Shown: in pieces, positions 33,451 to 41,959 of the stretch
Position numbering within the stretch: position 1 is the stretch's first letter
Layout of the letters: the number at the start of each line of letters is the position of its first letter
DNA from: Ectopseudomonas khazarica
GTDB taxonomy: Bacteria > Pseudomonadota > Gammaproteobacteria > Pseudomonadales > Pseudomonadaceae
Length of the DNA stretch: 64,000 nt
NCBI RefSeq assembly: GCF_004521985.1
Contig: NZ_SBHZ01000016.1
Span: forward strand, 62,001-126,000
Reading direction: 5' to 3'
Notes under the pieces: model-generated
What the model was told of the DNA's origin: nothing
What the model saw: the letters and a program-made list of their open reading frames with translations, nothing else
Databases searched by the model: none
Translations under genes and position numbers: made by a program

Positions 33451-33474
33451 TGTACAAAGAATTTGACTTGTACA
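33451..33474 (+). promoter_or_regulatory. LitR-type operator 1 upstream of the litR-phrB operon
   Basis: TGTACA (33451-33456), exactly 12 nt, TGTACA (33469-33474). The 12-nt spacer holds a -35-like TTGACT (33463-33468), and TAAGAT (33485-33490) stands 16 bp further as a -10. The site therefore overlaps the core promoter, as expected for a repressor or a MerR-type regulator. Confidence 0.65.
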
Positions 33475-33500
33475 ACAGCACCTCTAAGATAAACAGAAAT

Positions 33501-33524
33501 TGTACACGGACAGCCTTGTGTACA
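33501..33524 (+). promoter_or_regulatory. LitR-type operator 2 upstream of the litR-phrB operon
   Basis: A second TGTACA (33501-33506), 12 nt, TGTACA (33519-33524), placed just downstream of the -10 of the likely promoter and 20 nt before the DUF523 start. It and operator 1 are separated by 26 nt. Binding here would block transcript initiation or escape. Confidence 0.65.
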
Positions 33525-33543
33525 AGATCTTGGAGGTCTGGTC

Positions 33544-34494
33544 ATGCACGCGAGCAAAGCCAAGCTGGGGATAAGCGCCTGCCTGCTGGGGGCCGAGGTC
33601 CGCTATAACGGCGGCCACAAGCTTTCACGCCTGTGCAGCCGCAGCCTGACCGAGCACTTCGATTTCATCCCGGTGTGCCCGGAGGTCGGCATCGGCATGC
33701 CGATTCCGCGCGAGCCGATCCGCCTGGTCGGCGATCCGCAGGCACCGCGTGCGGTCGGCACGGTCGAGCGTTCACGTGACGTCACCGACGCCCTGGCGGC
33801 CTACGCCGAGCGGATGGCCAGCGAACTGCAGGGCATCAGCGGTTACATCTTCATGCAGCAGTCGCCGTCCTGCGGCCTGGAGCGGGTCAAGGTGTACCAG
33901 GAGGGCGAGCGCCCCAGCGAACCGGGACGTGGCATCTTCGCCGCCGCGTTCTGTGCACGCCACCCGGACCTGCCGGTGGAGGAAGACGGGCGCCTCAACG
34001 ACCCGGTGCTGCGCGAAAACTTCATCACCCGCGTCTACGCCCACGCCGAATGGCAGCGCCTGCTGCAACAGGGCCTGACACGGCGCGCCCTGATCGCCTT
34101 CCACTCGCGCTACAAATACCTGCTCATGGCCACCGACCCCATGCGCTACAAGTCGCTCGGCCGCCTGCTCGGCCGGCTCGCCGACTATGACCTCGCCGAC
34201 CTGGCGCCGCAGTACTTCAGCGAGCTGATGAGCGCACTGAAGAAATGCGCCACCCGTGGCACCCACAGCAACGTCCTGCAGCACCTGAGCGGCTACCTCA
34301 AGCGCGCCCTGAGCGCCGACGAGAAGCAGGAAATGCAGCAGCTGATCGGCCAGTACCGCGACGGCATCGTGCCGCTGGTAGTGCCGCTGACGCTGCTCAA
34401 GCATCACTTCCGCCGCCATCCGGACCGCTACATCGCCGAGCAGGCCTACCTGCAGCCGCACCCCGAGCCACTCAGCCTGCGCAACGCGCTGTAG
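33544..34494 (+). CDS. DUF523/DUF1722 fusion protein (YbgA-like)
   Basis: A 316-residue protein. The N-terminal DUF523 domain has KLGISACLLGAEVRYNGGHK (quoted in part: SACLLGAEVRYNGGHK) and the conserved PSCGLERVKVY. The C-terminal DUF1722 domain covers about 165-300. E. coli YbgA lies next to phrB, and the linkage to photolyase recurs in many genomes, so a light or DNA-repair link is expected. Four bases after its stop, the merR/litR gene starts. Biochemical function unknown. Confidence 0.9.
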   Translation: MHASKAKLGISACLLGAEVRYNGGHKLSRLCSRSLTEHFDFIPVCPEVGIGMPIPREPIRLVGDPQAPRAVGTVERSRDVTDALAAYAERMASELQGISGYIFMQQSPSCGLERVKVYQEGERPSEPGRGIFAAAFCARHPDLPVEEDGRLNDPVLRENFITRVYAHAEWQRLLQQGLTRRALIAFHSRYKYLLMATDPMRYKSLGRLLGRLADYDLADLAPQYFSELMSALKKCATRGTHSNVLQHLSGYLKRALSADEKQEMQQLIGQYRDGIVPLVVPLTLLKHHFRRHPDRYIAEQAYLQPHPEPLSLRNAL

Positions 34495-34498
34495 CACC

Positions 34499-35455
34499 AT
34501 GAGCCACGAACGCAGCGCCGCTGCAGACAGCGGCCAGGACTATCGCCAGGCACTCGACGAGGGCTACCTGCCGATTCGCGAAGTGGCGCGCAGCACCGGC
34601 GTCAATGCCGTGACCCTGCGTGCCTGGGAGCGGCGCTACGGGCTGATCGTGCCCTACCGCACGCCCAAGGGTCATCGTCTCTACTCGCCGGCCAATCTCG
34701 AACGCATCCACGCCATCCTCGCCTGGCTGGCACGCGGCGTTGCAGTGGGCCAGGTCAAGGCCCTGCTCGACCATGGCCAGCAACCCCAGGCCGCCGGCAA
34801 CGACAACTGGTCGCGCCAGCGCAGCGAGCTGCTGGGCTGCATCGCCGAGTTCAACGAACGGCGCCTGGACGAACGCTTCAACGCCGCGCTGGCGCTGTAC
34901 CCGGTCAGCACCCTGGCAGGACAGCTGCTCTGGCCACTGCTCGGCGACCTGCGCCAGCGCTGGCAGGGCCAGTTCTGCGCCCGCGCCGAGCAGGTGTTCT
35001 TTCTCTCCTGGCTGCGCAGCAAGCTGGCCACCCGCATCTATCACAGCAACCGCCAGGTCGGCGGCGCCCCGCTGCTGCTGGTCAACCTGGGCGAGGCGCC
35101 CATGGAGCCGGGCCTGTGGCTGTGCGCCTGGCTGGCCAGCGCCAGCGACTGCCCGGTGGAAATCTTCGACTGGCCGCTGCCGTACAGCGAACTGCTCACC
35201 GCGCTCGAGCATATCGCCCCTCGCGCGCTGCTGCTGTACGCCGAGCAGGCCCTGGACGGTGTGCAGGTGCGCCGCCAGCTGCCACGCCTGGCCGAACAAT
35301 GTCCGGTGCCGCTGCTGATCGCCGGCCCCGCCACTCACATCCATCGCGACGCCCTGAGCGAACTGCAGTCGGCCAGTGATCCGCTGGCCGCCCACGCCTG
35401 GCTGCTGCGCCACGGCCTGCTCGGCATGCACGAGGTAACCCCATGCAACGACTGA
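34499..35455 (+). CDS. LitR/CarH-like MerR regulator with degenerate B12-binding site (class II)
   Basis: A 318-residue regulator. The MerR helix-turn-helix is at about 23-65 (YLPIREVARSTGVNAVTLRAWERRYG), and the rest is a CarH/LitR-like cobalamin-binding domain. In the B12 photosensors the motifs are W-x9-EH and ExxHxxG. Here they are W171-x9-Y181-H182 and E199-A-P-M202-E-P-G205, so the axial histidine is methionine and the conserved Glu is Tyr. It probably cannot bind adenosylcobalamin and matches class II LitR, which needs another light input. Its 3' end overlaps phrB by 13 nt. A binding site pair is upstream. Confidence 0.85.
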   Translation: MSHERSAAADSGQDYRQALDEGYLPIREVARSTGVNAVTLRAWERRYGLIVPYRTPKGHRLYSPANLERIHAILAWLARGVAVGQVKALLDHGQQPQAAGNDNWSRQRSELLGCIAEFNERRLDERFNAALALYPVSTLAGQLLWPLLGDLRQRWQGQFCARAEQVFFLSWLRSKLATRIYHSNRQVGGAPLLLVNLGEAPMEPGLWLCAWLASASDCPVEIFDWPLPYSELLTALEHIAPRALLLYAEQALDGVQVRRQLPRLAEQCPVPLLIAGPATHIHRDALSELQSASDPLAAHAWLLRHGLLGMHEVTPCND

Positions 35456-36879
35456 TGTGGTTGCGCACTGACCTGCGCACCCAGGACAACACCGCTCTCA
35501 GCGAGGCCATGCTGAGTGGTCCGACCATCGCCCTGTACCTGATCACTCCGCAGCAGTGGCAGCGCCACGACGACGCGCCGTGCAAGGTGGACTTCTGGCT
35601 GCGCAACCTGGCCGAGCTGCAGCGCGCGCTGGCCAGGCTCAACGTGCCGCTGCTGATACGCCACTGCGCGGACTGGGGCGACGCCCCCACCCAGCTCGCC
35701 GAGGTCTGCCACCAGCACAACGTCTGCGCCGTCCACGTCAACGAGGAATACGGCGTCAACGAGAGCCTGCGCGACCAGCAGGTCGCCGCCTACCTCAGGC
35801 AGCAGGACATCGCCTGGCACAGCCACCTCGACCAGCTGTTCTTCCGGCCCGGCAGCGTGCTGACCCGCTCCGGCGGCTACTTCCAGGTCTACAGCCAGTT
35901 CCGCAAGGTCTGCTACGAGCGCCTGCACAGCGCCCTGCCCGCCTGCATCGCGCCACTCAGGCCGCAGGCGCCGCTGGCCATCGCCAGCGACCCGACTCCC
36001 GAGGCGGTCGCCGGTTTCACCACGCCCGGCGCCAGTCTGCGCGAGCTGTGGCCGGCCGGCGAAGACGCAGCCCAGCAACGCCTACAGCGCTTCGCCGATG
36101 AACAGGTGAGCGAATACGATCGCCAGCGCGACTTCCCGGCCCGCCCCGGTACCAGTCAGTTGTCGGCCTACCTGGCCGCCGGCGTGCTGTCGCCACGCCA
36201 GTGCCTGCATGCCGCCCTGTCCGCCAACCAGGGCGAGTTCGACAGCGGCAACCCCGGCGCCGTCACCTGGATCAACGAGCTGCTCTGGCGCGAGTTCTAC
36301 AAGCACATCCTGGTCGGCTACCCGCGCGTCTCGCGCCATCGCGCCTTCCGCCTGGAAACCGAGGCCCTGCGCTGGCGTGATGCCCCGCAGGAGCTGGCCG
36401 CCTGGCAGGAAGGGCGCACCGGCCTGCCGCTCATCGATGCCGCCATGCGCCAGTTGCAGGCGACCGGCTGGATGCACAACCGCCTGCGCATGGTCGTGGC
36501 CATGTTCCTGACCAAGAACCTGCTGATCGACTGGCGCGAGGGCGAGCGCTTCTTCATGCGCCAGCTGATCGACGGCGACCTCGCCGCGAACAACGGCGGC
36601 TGGCAGTGGAGCGCCTCCACCGGAACCGACGCCGCGCCGTACTTCCGCATCTTCAACCCCATCAGCCAGTCGCAGAAGTTCGACCCCGACGGCCATTTCA
36701 TTCGCCACTGGCTGCCGGAGCTGGCCTCGCTGAACAAGCGCGACATCCATGACCCGGCGGCACTCGGAGGTCTGTTCGCCCCCTCCGGCTACCCACGGCC
36801 GATCGTCGACCTGTCGCGCTCGCGTGAACGTGCGCTGAGCGCCTTCAAGGACCTCAATGCGCGGGAAGTTCCGGCATGA
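35443..36879 (+). CDS. phrB: Deoxyribodipyrimidine photolyase (class I CPD photolyase)
   Basis: A 478-residue flavoprotein that uses blue light to repair cyclobutane pyrimidine dimers. The N-terminal antenna domain starts MQRLMWLRTDLRTQDN. The FAD domain includes WINELLWREFYKHIL (about 276-290) and DLAANNGGWQWSASTGTDA with the conserved NNGGWQW (about 384-390) and FRIFNP. The gene overlaps litR by 13 nt and the next gene by 4 nt (ATGA), so it is part of the compact operon. UV/light repair fits the rest of the cluster. Confidence 0.96.
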   Translation: MQRLMWLRTDLRTQDNTALSEAMLSGPTIALYLITPQQWQRHDDAPCKVDFWLRNLAELQRALARLNVPLLIRHCADWGDAPTQLAEVCHQHNVCAVHVNEEYGVNESLRDQQVAAYLRQQDIAWHSHLDQLFFRPGSVLTRSGGYFQVYSQFRKVCYERLHSALPACIAPLRPQAPLAIASDPTPEAVAGFTTPGASLRELWPAGEDAAQQRLQRFADEQVSEYDRQRDFPARPGTSQLSAYLAAGVLSPRQCLHAALSANQGEFDSGNPGAVTWINELLWREFYKHILVGYPRVSRHRAFRLETEALRWRDAPQELAAWQEGRTGLPLIDAAMRQLQATGWMHNRLRMVVAMFLTKNLLIDWREGERFFMRQLIDGDLAANNGGWQWSASTGTDAAPYFRIFNPISQSQKFDPDGHFIRHWLPELASLNKRDIHDPAALGGLFAPSGYPRPIVDLSRSRERALSAFKDLNAREVPA

Positions 36880-37298
36880 GCGAGTTCCTGCGTGGTTTCG
36901 CCGAGCGCTTCGCCGCGCTGGACAAGGACAGCCTCGACCAGCTGGACGAGCTGTACAGCGACGACGTGCGGTTCCAGGACCCGCTGCACGAGGTACAGGG
37001 CCTCGGCGCCGTGCGCCGCTACTTCGCCGAGCTGTATGCCAACGTCGACGCGCTGCACTTCGAGTTCCACGGTTTCGATCAGGTCGCCGACGGCGAGGGC
37101 TACCTGCGCTGGACCATGCGCTATCGCCACCCACGCCTGCGCGGCGGCGAGGAGATCGCGGTGGCGGGCTGCTCGCACCTGCTCTGGCGCGAACGCGTGT
37201 ATCGGCACCGTGATTACTTCGATGCCGGCGCCCTGCTCTACGAACACCTGCCGCTGCTCGGTGGCGTGATCGCCTGGTTGAAACGGAGGCTGGCATGA
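36876..37298 (+). CDS. Nuclear transport factor 2-like (SnoaL-type) protein
   Basis: A 140-residue NTF2-fold protein: an N-terminal helix pair (FLRGFAERFAALDKDSLDQL) followed by YSDDVRFQDPLHEVQGLGAVRRYF, the typical pocket-forming segment. Overlaps phrB and the next SDR by 4 nt (ATGA in each case). Proteins of this fold are small-molecule isomerases, cyclases or binding partners. Its place in the photolyase/fatty-acid block suggests a role with the SDR and amine oxidase, not proven. Confidence 0.87.
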   Translation: MSEFLRGFAERFAALDKDSLDQLDELYSDDVRFQDPLHEVQGLGAVRRYFAELYANVDALHFEFHGFDQVADGEGYLRWTMRYRHPRLRGGEEIAVAGCSHLLWRERVYRHRDYFDAGALLYEHLPLLGGVIAWLKRRLA

Positions 37299-38050
37299 AA
37301 CGCATCTGGCTGACCGGGGCGAGCAGCGGCATCGGCGCCGCTCTGGCCGAGGAACTGTTGCGCGGCGGCCATCGCCTGGCGCTGAGTGCCCGCAGCCAGG
37401 CGCCGTTGCAGGCATTGGCCGCACGCTACGGCGAGCAGGTGCTGGTAGTTCCTGGCGATCTGACCGACGCCGGTCAGGTGCGCGCCATCGGCGCCGCCAT
37501 CGCCCGGCACTGGGGCGCACTGGACTGCGCGATCCTCAATGCCGGCACCTGCGAGTACATCGACGCGCGCCAGTTCGAGGCGGCGATGATCGAACGCGTG
37601 GTCAGCGCCAACCTGTTCTCCGCCAGCCACTGCATCGAGGCGGCGCTGCCACTGCTGCGCCAGGGCCACCGCCCGCACCTGGTCGGCGTCGGCAGCTCGG
37701 TCACCTACCTGGCGCTGCCACGCTCGGAGGCCTATGGCGCATCCAAGGCGGCGCTGCGCTACCTGCTGCAGAGCCTGCGTGTCGATCTGGCAGCGGAAGG
37801 CATCGATGTCACCCTGGTCAGTCCGGGCTTCGTCGACACCCCGCTGACGCAGCAGAACGACTTCCCCATGCCCATGCGCTGGCCGGTCGAACGCGCCGCC
37901 CGGCACATCGCCGCGCGCCTGCCGCGACGTCCGCACGAAATCGCCTTTCCCACCCCCTTCATCACCGCACTGCGACTGCTCGGCAGCCTGCCCAGCAGCC
38001 TGCAGCTGGCCATCGGTCGCCGCCTGGCACGCAACGAGGACACCCCATGA
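37295..38050 (+). CDS. Short-chain dehydrogenase/reductase of the photolyase operon
   Basis: A 251-residue classical SDR: IWLTGASSGIGAALAEELL is the cofactor motif, CAILNAGTCEY corresponds to NNAG, and the catalytic Ser and Tyr-x3-Lys are in GVGSSVTYLALPRSEAYGASKAAL (quoted in parts). ATGA overlaps couple it to both neighbours. In Rhodobacter a similar SDR is in the RSP1087-1091 operon with an amine oxidase, DUF1365 and Cfa-like gene, part of the ChrR/RpoE singlet-oxygen response, as I recall. Confidence 0.88.
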   Translation: MKRIWLTGASSGIGAALAEELLRGGHRLALSARSQAPLQALAARYGEQVLVVPGDLTDAGQVRAIGAAIARHWGALDCAILNAGTCEYIDARQFEAAMIERVVSANLFSASHCIEAALPLLRQGHRPHLVGVGSSVTYLALPRSEAYGASKAALRYLLQSLRVDLAAEGIDVTLVSPGFVDTPLTQQNDFPMPMRWPVERAARHIAARLPRRPHEIAFPTPFITALRLLGSLPSSLQLAIGRRLARNEDTP

Positions 38051-39294
38051 AGATCGCCATCGTCGGCAGCGGCATCGCCGGGCTGACCTGTGCCTACCTG
38101 CTCAATCGCAAGCACGACATCCAGGTGTTCGAGGCCAGCGACTGGATCGGTGGCCACACCCACACCGTCGATGTGCAGGTGGAAGGTCGTCGCTATGCCA
38201 TCGACACCGGCTTCATCGTCTTCAACGACTGGACCTACCCCAATTTCATTCGCCTGCTCGGGCAGGTCGGTGTGGCGTTCAAGCCTACCGAGATGAGCTT
38301 CTCGGTCAGCGACCCGAGCAGCGGCGTGGAATACAACGGTCACGACCTCAACAGCCTGTTCGCCCAGCGCAGCAACCTGTGGTCGCCGGCGTTCTGGGGC
38401 ATGCTGCGCGACATCCTGCGTTTCAATCGACAGTCGCTGGACGACCTCGCCAGCGACCGTATCGACGCCGACACCACGCTCGGCCAGTACCTGCAACGCA
38501 ACGGCTACGGGCGGCGCTTCATCGAGCACTACATCGTGCCCATGGGCTCGGCGATCTGGTCGATGTCGCTGGCCGACATGCTCGGTTTCCCGCTGCAGTT
38601 CTTCGTGCGTTTCTGCAAGAACCACGGCCTGCTCTCGGTCAGCGACCGCCCGACCTGGCAGGTGATCGAGGGTGGCTCGCGCAGCTACGTGGCGCCGTTG
38701 ACCGCCAGCTTCGCCGAGCGCATCCGCCTCAACTGCCCGGTCAGCCGGGTGGTGCGCGACGACAACGGCGTGACCCTGCACAGCGCGGCCGGCGAGGAGC
38801 GCTTCGACAAGGTGGTGTTCGCCTGCCACAGCGACCAGGCCCTGGCCCTGCTCGACCAGGCCAGCACGGCGGAACGGGATATCCTCGGCGCCCTGCCCTA
38901 CGCCAGCAACGACGTGGTCCTGCACACCGACACCCGCCTGCTGCCCGAGCGCGAACTGGCCTGGGCCAGCTGGAACTATCGCCTGGGCGGGCCGAGCGAC
39001 CAGCCGGCCGCCGTGACCTACAACATGAACATCCTGCAGGGTATCGACAGCGCGACCACCTTCTGCGTCAGCCTCAACCAGAGCGCCGCCATCGATCCGG
39101 GCAAGATCCTCGCGCGCTTTCGCTATGCCCACCCGCAGTACAGCCTGGCCGGCACCGCCGCCCAGGCCCGCTGGCAGGAGCTGCAAGGCGCGCAGAACAG
39201 CTACTTCTGCGGCGCCTACTGGGCCAATGGCTTCCACGAGGACGGCGTGGTCAGCGCACTGCGCGTGGCCCGCGCCTTCGGAGAGACGCTGTGA
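38047..39294 (+). CDS. FAD-dependent amine-oxidase-type oxidoreductase
   Basis: A 415-residue flavoprotein. KIAIVGSGIAGLTCAYLL is the FAD motif (GxGxxG), followed by VFEASDWIGGHTHTVDV, the second contact. The C-terminal YFCGAYWANGFHEDGVVSALRVA (quoted in part: GAYWANGFHEDGVVSA) closes the FAD site. It belongs to the group found next to DUF1365 and Cfa-like methyltransferase genes, often annotated as desaturase-like. Possible substrates include fatty acids after methylation. Coupled to the SDR upstream and DUF1365 downstream. Confidence 0.9.
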   Translation: MKIAIVGSGIAGLTCAYLLNRKHDIQVFEASDWIGGHTHTVDVQVEGRRYAIDTGFIVFNDWTYPNFIRLLGQVGVAFKPTEMSFSVSDPSSGVEYNGHDLNSLFAQRSNLWSPAFWGMLRDILRFNRQSLDDLASDRIDADTTLGQYLQRNGYGRRFIEHYIVPMGSAIWSMSLADMLGFPLQFFVRFCKNHGLLSVSDRPTWQVIEGGSRSYVAPLTASFAERIRLNCPVSRVVRDDNGVTLHSAAGEERFDKVVFACHSDQALALLDQASTAERDILGALPYASNDVVLHTDTRLLPERELAWASWNYRLGGPSDQPAAVTYNMNILQGIDSATTFCVSLNQSAAIDPGKILARFRYAHPQYSLAGTAAQARWQELQGAQNSYFCGAYWANGFHEDGVVSALRVARAFGETL

Positions 39295-40094
39295 TGCACA
39301 GCGCCCTGTACAGTGGCTGGGTGCAGCATCGCCGCTTCGCCCCGCGCGCCCATGCGTTCCGCTACCGCATGGGCCTGCTGTACCTCGACCTGGACGAGCA
39401 GGCGCAGCTGTTCGCCCTCTCGCCGCTGGCCGGCTCGGGCCGCTGCGCGCCCTTCGCCTTCCGCGAGCGCGACTACCTGCCCGTGTTCACCCGCCAGGGC
39501 ATGGCCCTGCACGAAGCGGTGCGCAACCTGGTGCAGGAGGCGCTGGGCGTTCGCCCGCAAGGGCGCATCTGCGTGCTGACGCAGCCGCGCAGCTGGGGCC
39601 TGGCCTTCAATCCGGTCAGCCTCTTCTACTGCCATGACGACGACGATCGTCTGCTGGCGATTCTCTGCGAGGTCAGCAACACCCCCTGGCGCGAGCGCTA
39701 TCACTACGTGGTACCCGCCAGCGCCGACGGCCACCAGCGCATTCGCGTGGCCAAGGCCTTCCATGTCTCGCCCTTCCTGCCACGCGACCTGGAATACCGC
39801 ATGAGCTTCAGCCCGGTCGGCGAACGCCTCGGCCTGCACATGGCCGACTGGCAAGGCGAGCGCAAGCTGTTCGACGCCAGCCTCAGCCTGCACCGCCAGG
39901 CCCTCGACCGCGCCGGCCTGCACCGCTACCTGCTGGGCTTCCCCTGGATGACCGGCAAGACCCTCGCCGCCATCTACTGGCAGGCGCTGCGCCTGTTGCT
40001 CAAGCGCATGCCGATTTTCGACCACACGCCTGCGGAAGGCCGCTTCCGCGTTGCCCGCCCACAAGTGAAGGACATGCCCCATGAAAAGCTCTAG
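39294..40094 (+). CDS. DUF1365 family protein
   Basis: A 266-residue protein with the family hallmarks YSGWVQHRRFAPRAHAFRYRM at the N-terminus (quoted in part: HRRFAPRAHAFRYRM) and NPVSLFYCHDDDD in the middle, then VAKAFHVSPFL. The start ATG overlaps the preceding stop by one base (TGATG) and the stop overlaps the Cfa-type gene by 14 nt. Function unknown; constant partner of the flavin oxidase and Cfa-like methyltransferase, probably acting on the same lipid. Confidence 0.88.
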   Translation: MHSALYSGWVQHRRFAPRAHAFRYRMGLLYLDLDEQAQLFALSPLAGSGRCAPFAFRERDYLPVFTRQGMALHEAVRNLVQEALGVRPQGRICVLTQPRSWGLAFNPVSLFYCHDDDDRLLAILCEVSNTPWRERYHYVVPASADGHQRIRVAKAFHVSPFLPRDLEYRMSFSPVGERLGLHMADWQGERKLFDASLSLHRQALDRAGLHRYLLGFPWMTGKTLAAIYWQALRLLLKRMPIFDHTPAEGRFRVARPQVKDMPHEKL

Positions 40095-41361
40095 CCTGAT
40101 CGCCAGCAGAAGCCTGGTCCGCAGCGGCAACGGCATCGGTGCCGGTCTGCTGCGGCGTGCCGTACTGCGCCAGCTGGCCAACCTGCGACACGGCCTGCTG
40201 CTGGTTCATGAGGGCAGCGAGGTGCTGCACTTCGGCACGCCGCAGAGCAGCCAGCGAGCCGAGATCCGGGTCAACGATCCGGCAGTCTGGGGCCTGGTCG
40301 CCGGCAATGGCTCGATCGGCGCCGGCGAGGCCTACATCCATGGCTACTGGAGCACCCCGGACCTCACCGCGGTGGTGCGCATCTTCGTCGCCAACCTCGA
40401 CGTCCTCGACGCCATGGAAAGCGGCCTGGCACGCCTGGGGCGACCGCTGATCCAGGGCCTGCACTGGCTCAATCGCAACACCCGGCAGGGCTCGCGGCGC
40501 AACATCGCGGCGCACTACGACCTGGGCAACGACCTGTTCGAGCAGTTTCTCGACCCGACCATGATGTACTCCGCAGCGATGTTCCTGCGCGGTGACGACA
40601 GCCTGCAACAGGCGCAGCTCAACAAGCTGCAGCGCATCTGCGAGAAGCTCGCGCTGCAACCGTCCGACCACCTGCTGGAGATCGGCACCGGCTGGGGCAG
40701 CATGGCCATCTACGCCGCCAGCCAATATGGCTGCAGGGTGACCACCACCACCCTGTCGCGCGAGCAGTACGCCTACACCGAACGACGCATCCGCGAGCAG
40801 GGCCTGGAGGATCGCGTCACCCTGCTGCTGGAGGACTACCGCGACCTCGAGGGCCAGTACGACAAGCTGGTCTCGATCGAAATGATCGAAGCCGTCGGCC
40901 ATCGTTTCCTGCCCACCTACTTCGAGCAATGCGCGCGACTGCTCAAACCCGAGGGGCTGATGCTGCTGCAGGCCATCACCATTCGCGACCAGCGCTATGA
41001 GCAGGCCCGCCAGTCGGTGGACTTCATCCAGCGCTACATCTTCCCCGGCGGTGCCCTGCCGTCGATGCACAAGATGCTGGAAGTGATCAGCCGCCACACC
41101 GACCTCAACCTGCATCACATGGAGGACTTCGGCCTGCACTACGCGCGCACCCTGCGCCTGTGGCGCGAGAACCTGAGCCAGGCACGCCAGCGCCTGGAGC
41201 GACTGGGCTACGACGACTACTTCTACCGCCTGTGGGAGTTCTACCTGTGCTACTGCGAGGGCGGCTTCCTCGAGCGCACCATCGGCACCGCACAGCTGCT
41301 GCTGGCCAAGCCCGGCGCCCGGCCGCTGCCGCAGTACGTGCAGCCCTCGACGTTGGCCTGA
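40081..41361 (+). CDS. Cfa-type S-adenosylmethionine-dependent fatty-acid methyltransferase
   Basis: A 426-residue member of the cyclopropane-fatty-acyl-phospholipid synthase family. The nucleotide site is LLEIGTGWGSMAIYAA (Glu200 onward); NIAAHYDLGNDLFEQFLDPTMMYS (quoted in parts) precedes it, and SIEMIEAVGH and YIFPGGALPS follow. It transfers a methyl or methylene to double bonds of membrane lipids. The operon partners are those of the Rhodobacter group in which a related protein takes part in the singlet-oxygen regulon; branched or furan fatty acids are possible products. Confidence 0.9.
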   Translation: MKSSSLIASRSLVRSGNGIGAGLLRRAVLRQLANLRHGLLLVHEGSEVLHFGTPQSSQRAEIRVNDPAVWGLVAGNGSIGAGEAYIHGYWSTPDLTAVVRIFVANLDVLDAMESGLARLGRPLIQGLHWLNRNTRQGSRRNIAAHYDLGNDLFEQFLDPTMMYSAAMFLRGDDSLQQAQLNKLQRICEKLALQPSDHLLEIGTGWGSMAIYAASQYGCRVTTTTLSREQYAYTERRIREQGLEDRVTLLLEDYRDLEGQYDKLVSIEMIEAVGHRFLPTYFEQCARLLKPEGLMLLQAITIRDQRYEQARQSVDFIQRYIFPGGALPSMHKMLEVISRHTDLNLHHMEDFGLHYARTLRLWRENLSQARQRLERLGYDDYFYRLWEFYLCYCEGGFLERTIGTAQLLLAKPGARPLPQYVQPSTLA

Positions 41362-41413
41362 GCAACCAAGTGACCTAGACTGCCCGGCCCCAACGCTCCT
41401 CAGGAACCTGCCG

Positions 41414-41944
41414 ATGCCCCGCCTGCTTGCCAATGCCCTTCTGTTCCAGCTCGGCTGGCTGGTCTGCGTGTTCGCCGGCGACAGCCCCTGGCTGCTGGCC
41501 GTGGCCGCGATCATCGCGGTGCATCTGCTCTGGGTCAGCAGCTGGGCCGCCGAAGGCAAACTGCTGCTCAGCGTGTTCCTCGCAGGCAGTGCGCTGGACA
41601 GCTTCCTGCTCAACCTCGGCGTCTTCGATTTCGGCGAGCCACGCCAGTTGATTCCGCTGTGGCTGGCGCTGCTTTGGCTGTTGCTGGCCAGCACCCTCAA
41701 CCACTGCCTGGCCTGGACCGCCCAGCCCTGGTGGCGCGGCAGCCTGCTCGGCGCGCTGGCCGCGCCCCTGTCGTACTACGCCGGCGCCCGGCTCGCAGGG
41801 GTCACGCTGCCGCTGGGCACCGGGCCGACGCTGGCCATCCTGGCGCTGACCTGGGCCGTCGTGATGCCGGTGCTGCATGGTTTCGCCCGACTGTATCGGG
41901 CGCAATACGAACAACAGCTGCGCAGCCGGCGCAGCGCACCCTAG
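41414..41944 (+). CDS. DUF2878 membrane protein
   Basis: A 176-residue inner-membrane protein with about five hydrophobic segments (LLANALLFQLGWLVCVFAG at the start; LIPLWLALLWLLLASTLNH in the middle). The pattern fits DUF2878, usually found at the end of such photolyase/Cfa clusters. It starts 52 bp after the methyltransferase stop, on the same strand, with CAGGAACC ahead of the ATG. A strong terminator follows. Function unknown. Confidence 0.85.
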   Translation: MPRLLANALLFQLGWLVCVFAGDSPWLLAVAAIIAVHLLWVSSWAAEGKLLLSVFLAGSALDSFLLNLGVFDFGEPRQLIPLWLALLWLLLASTLNHCLAWTAQPWWRGSLLGALAAPLSYYAGARLAGVTLPLGTGPTLAILALTWAVVMPVLHGFARLYRAQYEQQLRSRRSAP

Positions 41945-41959
41945 CGGTTCCCCCTGACG

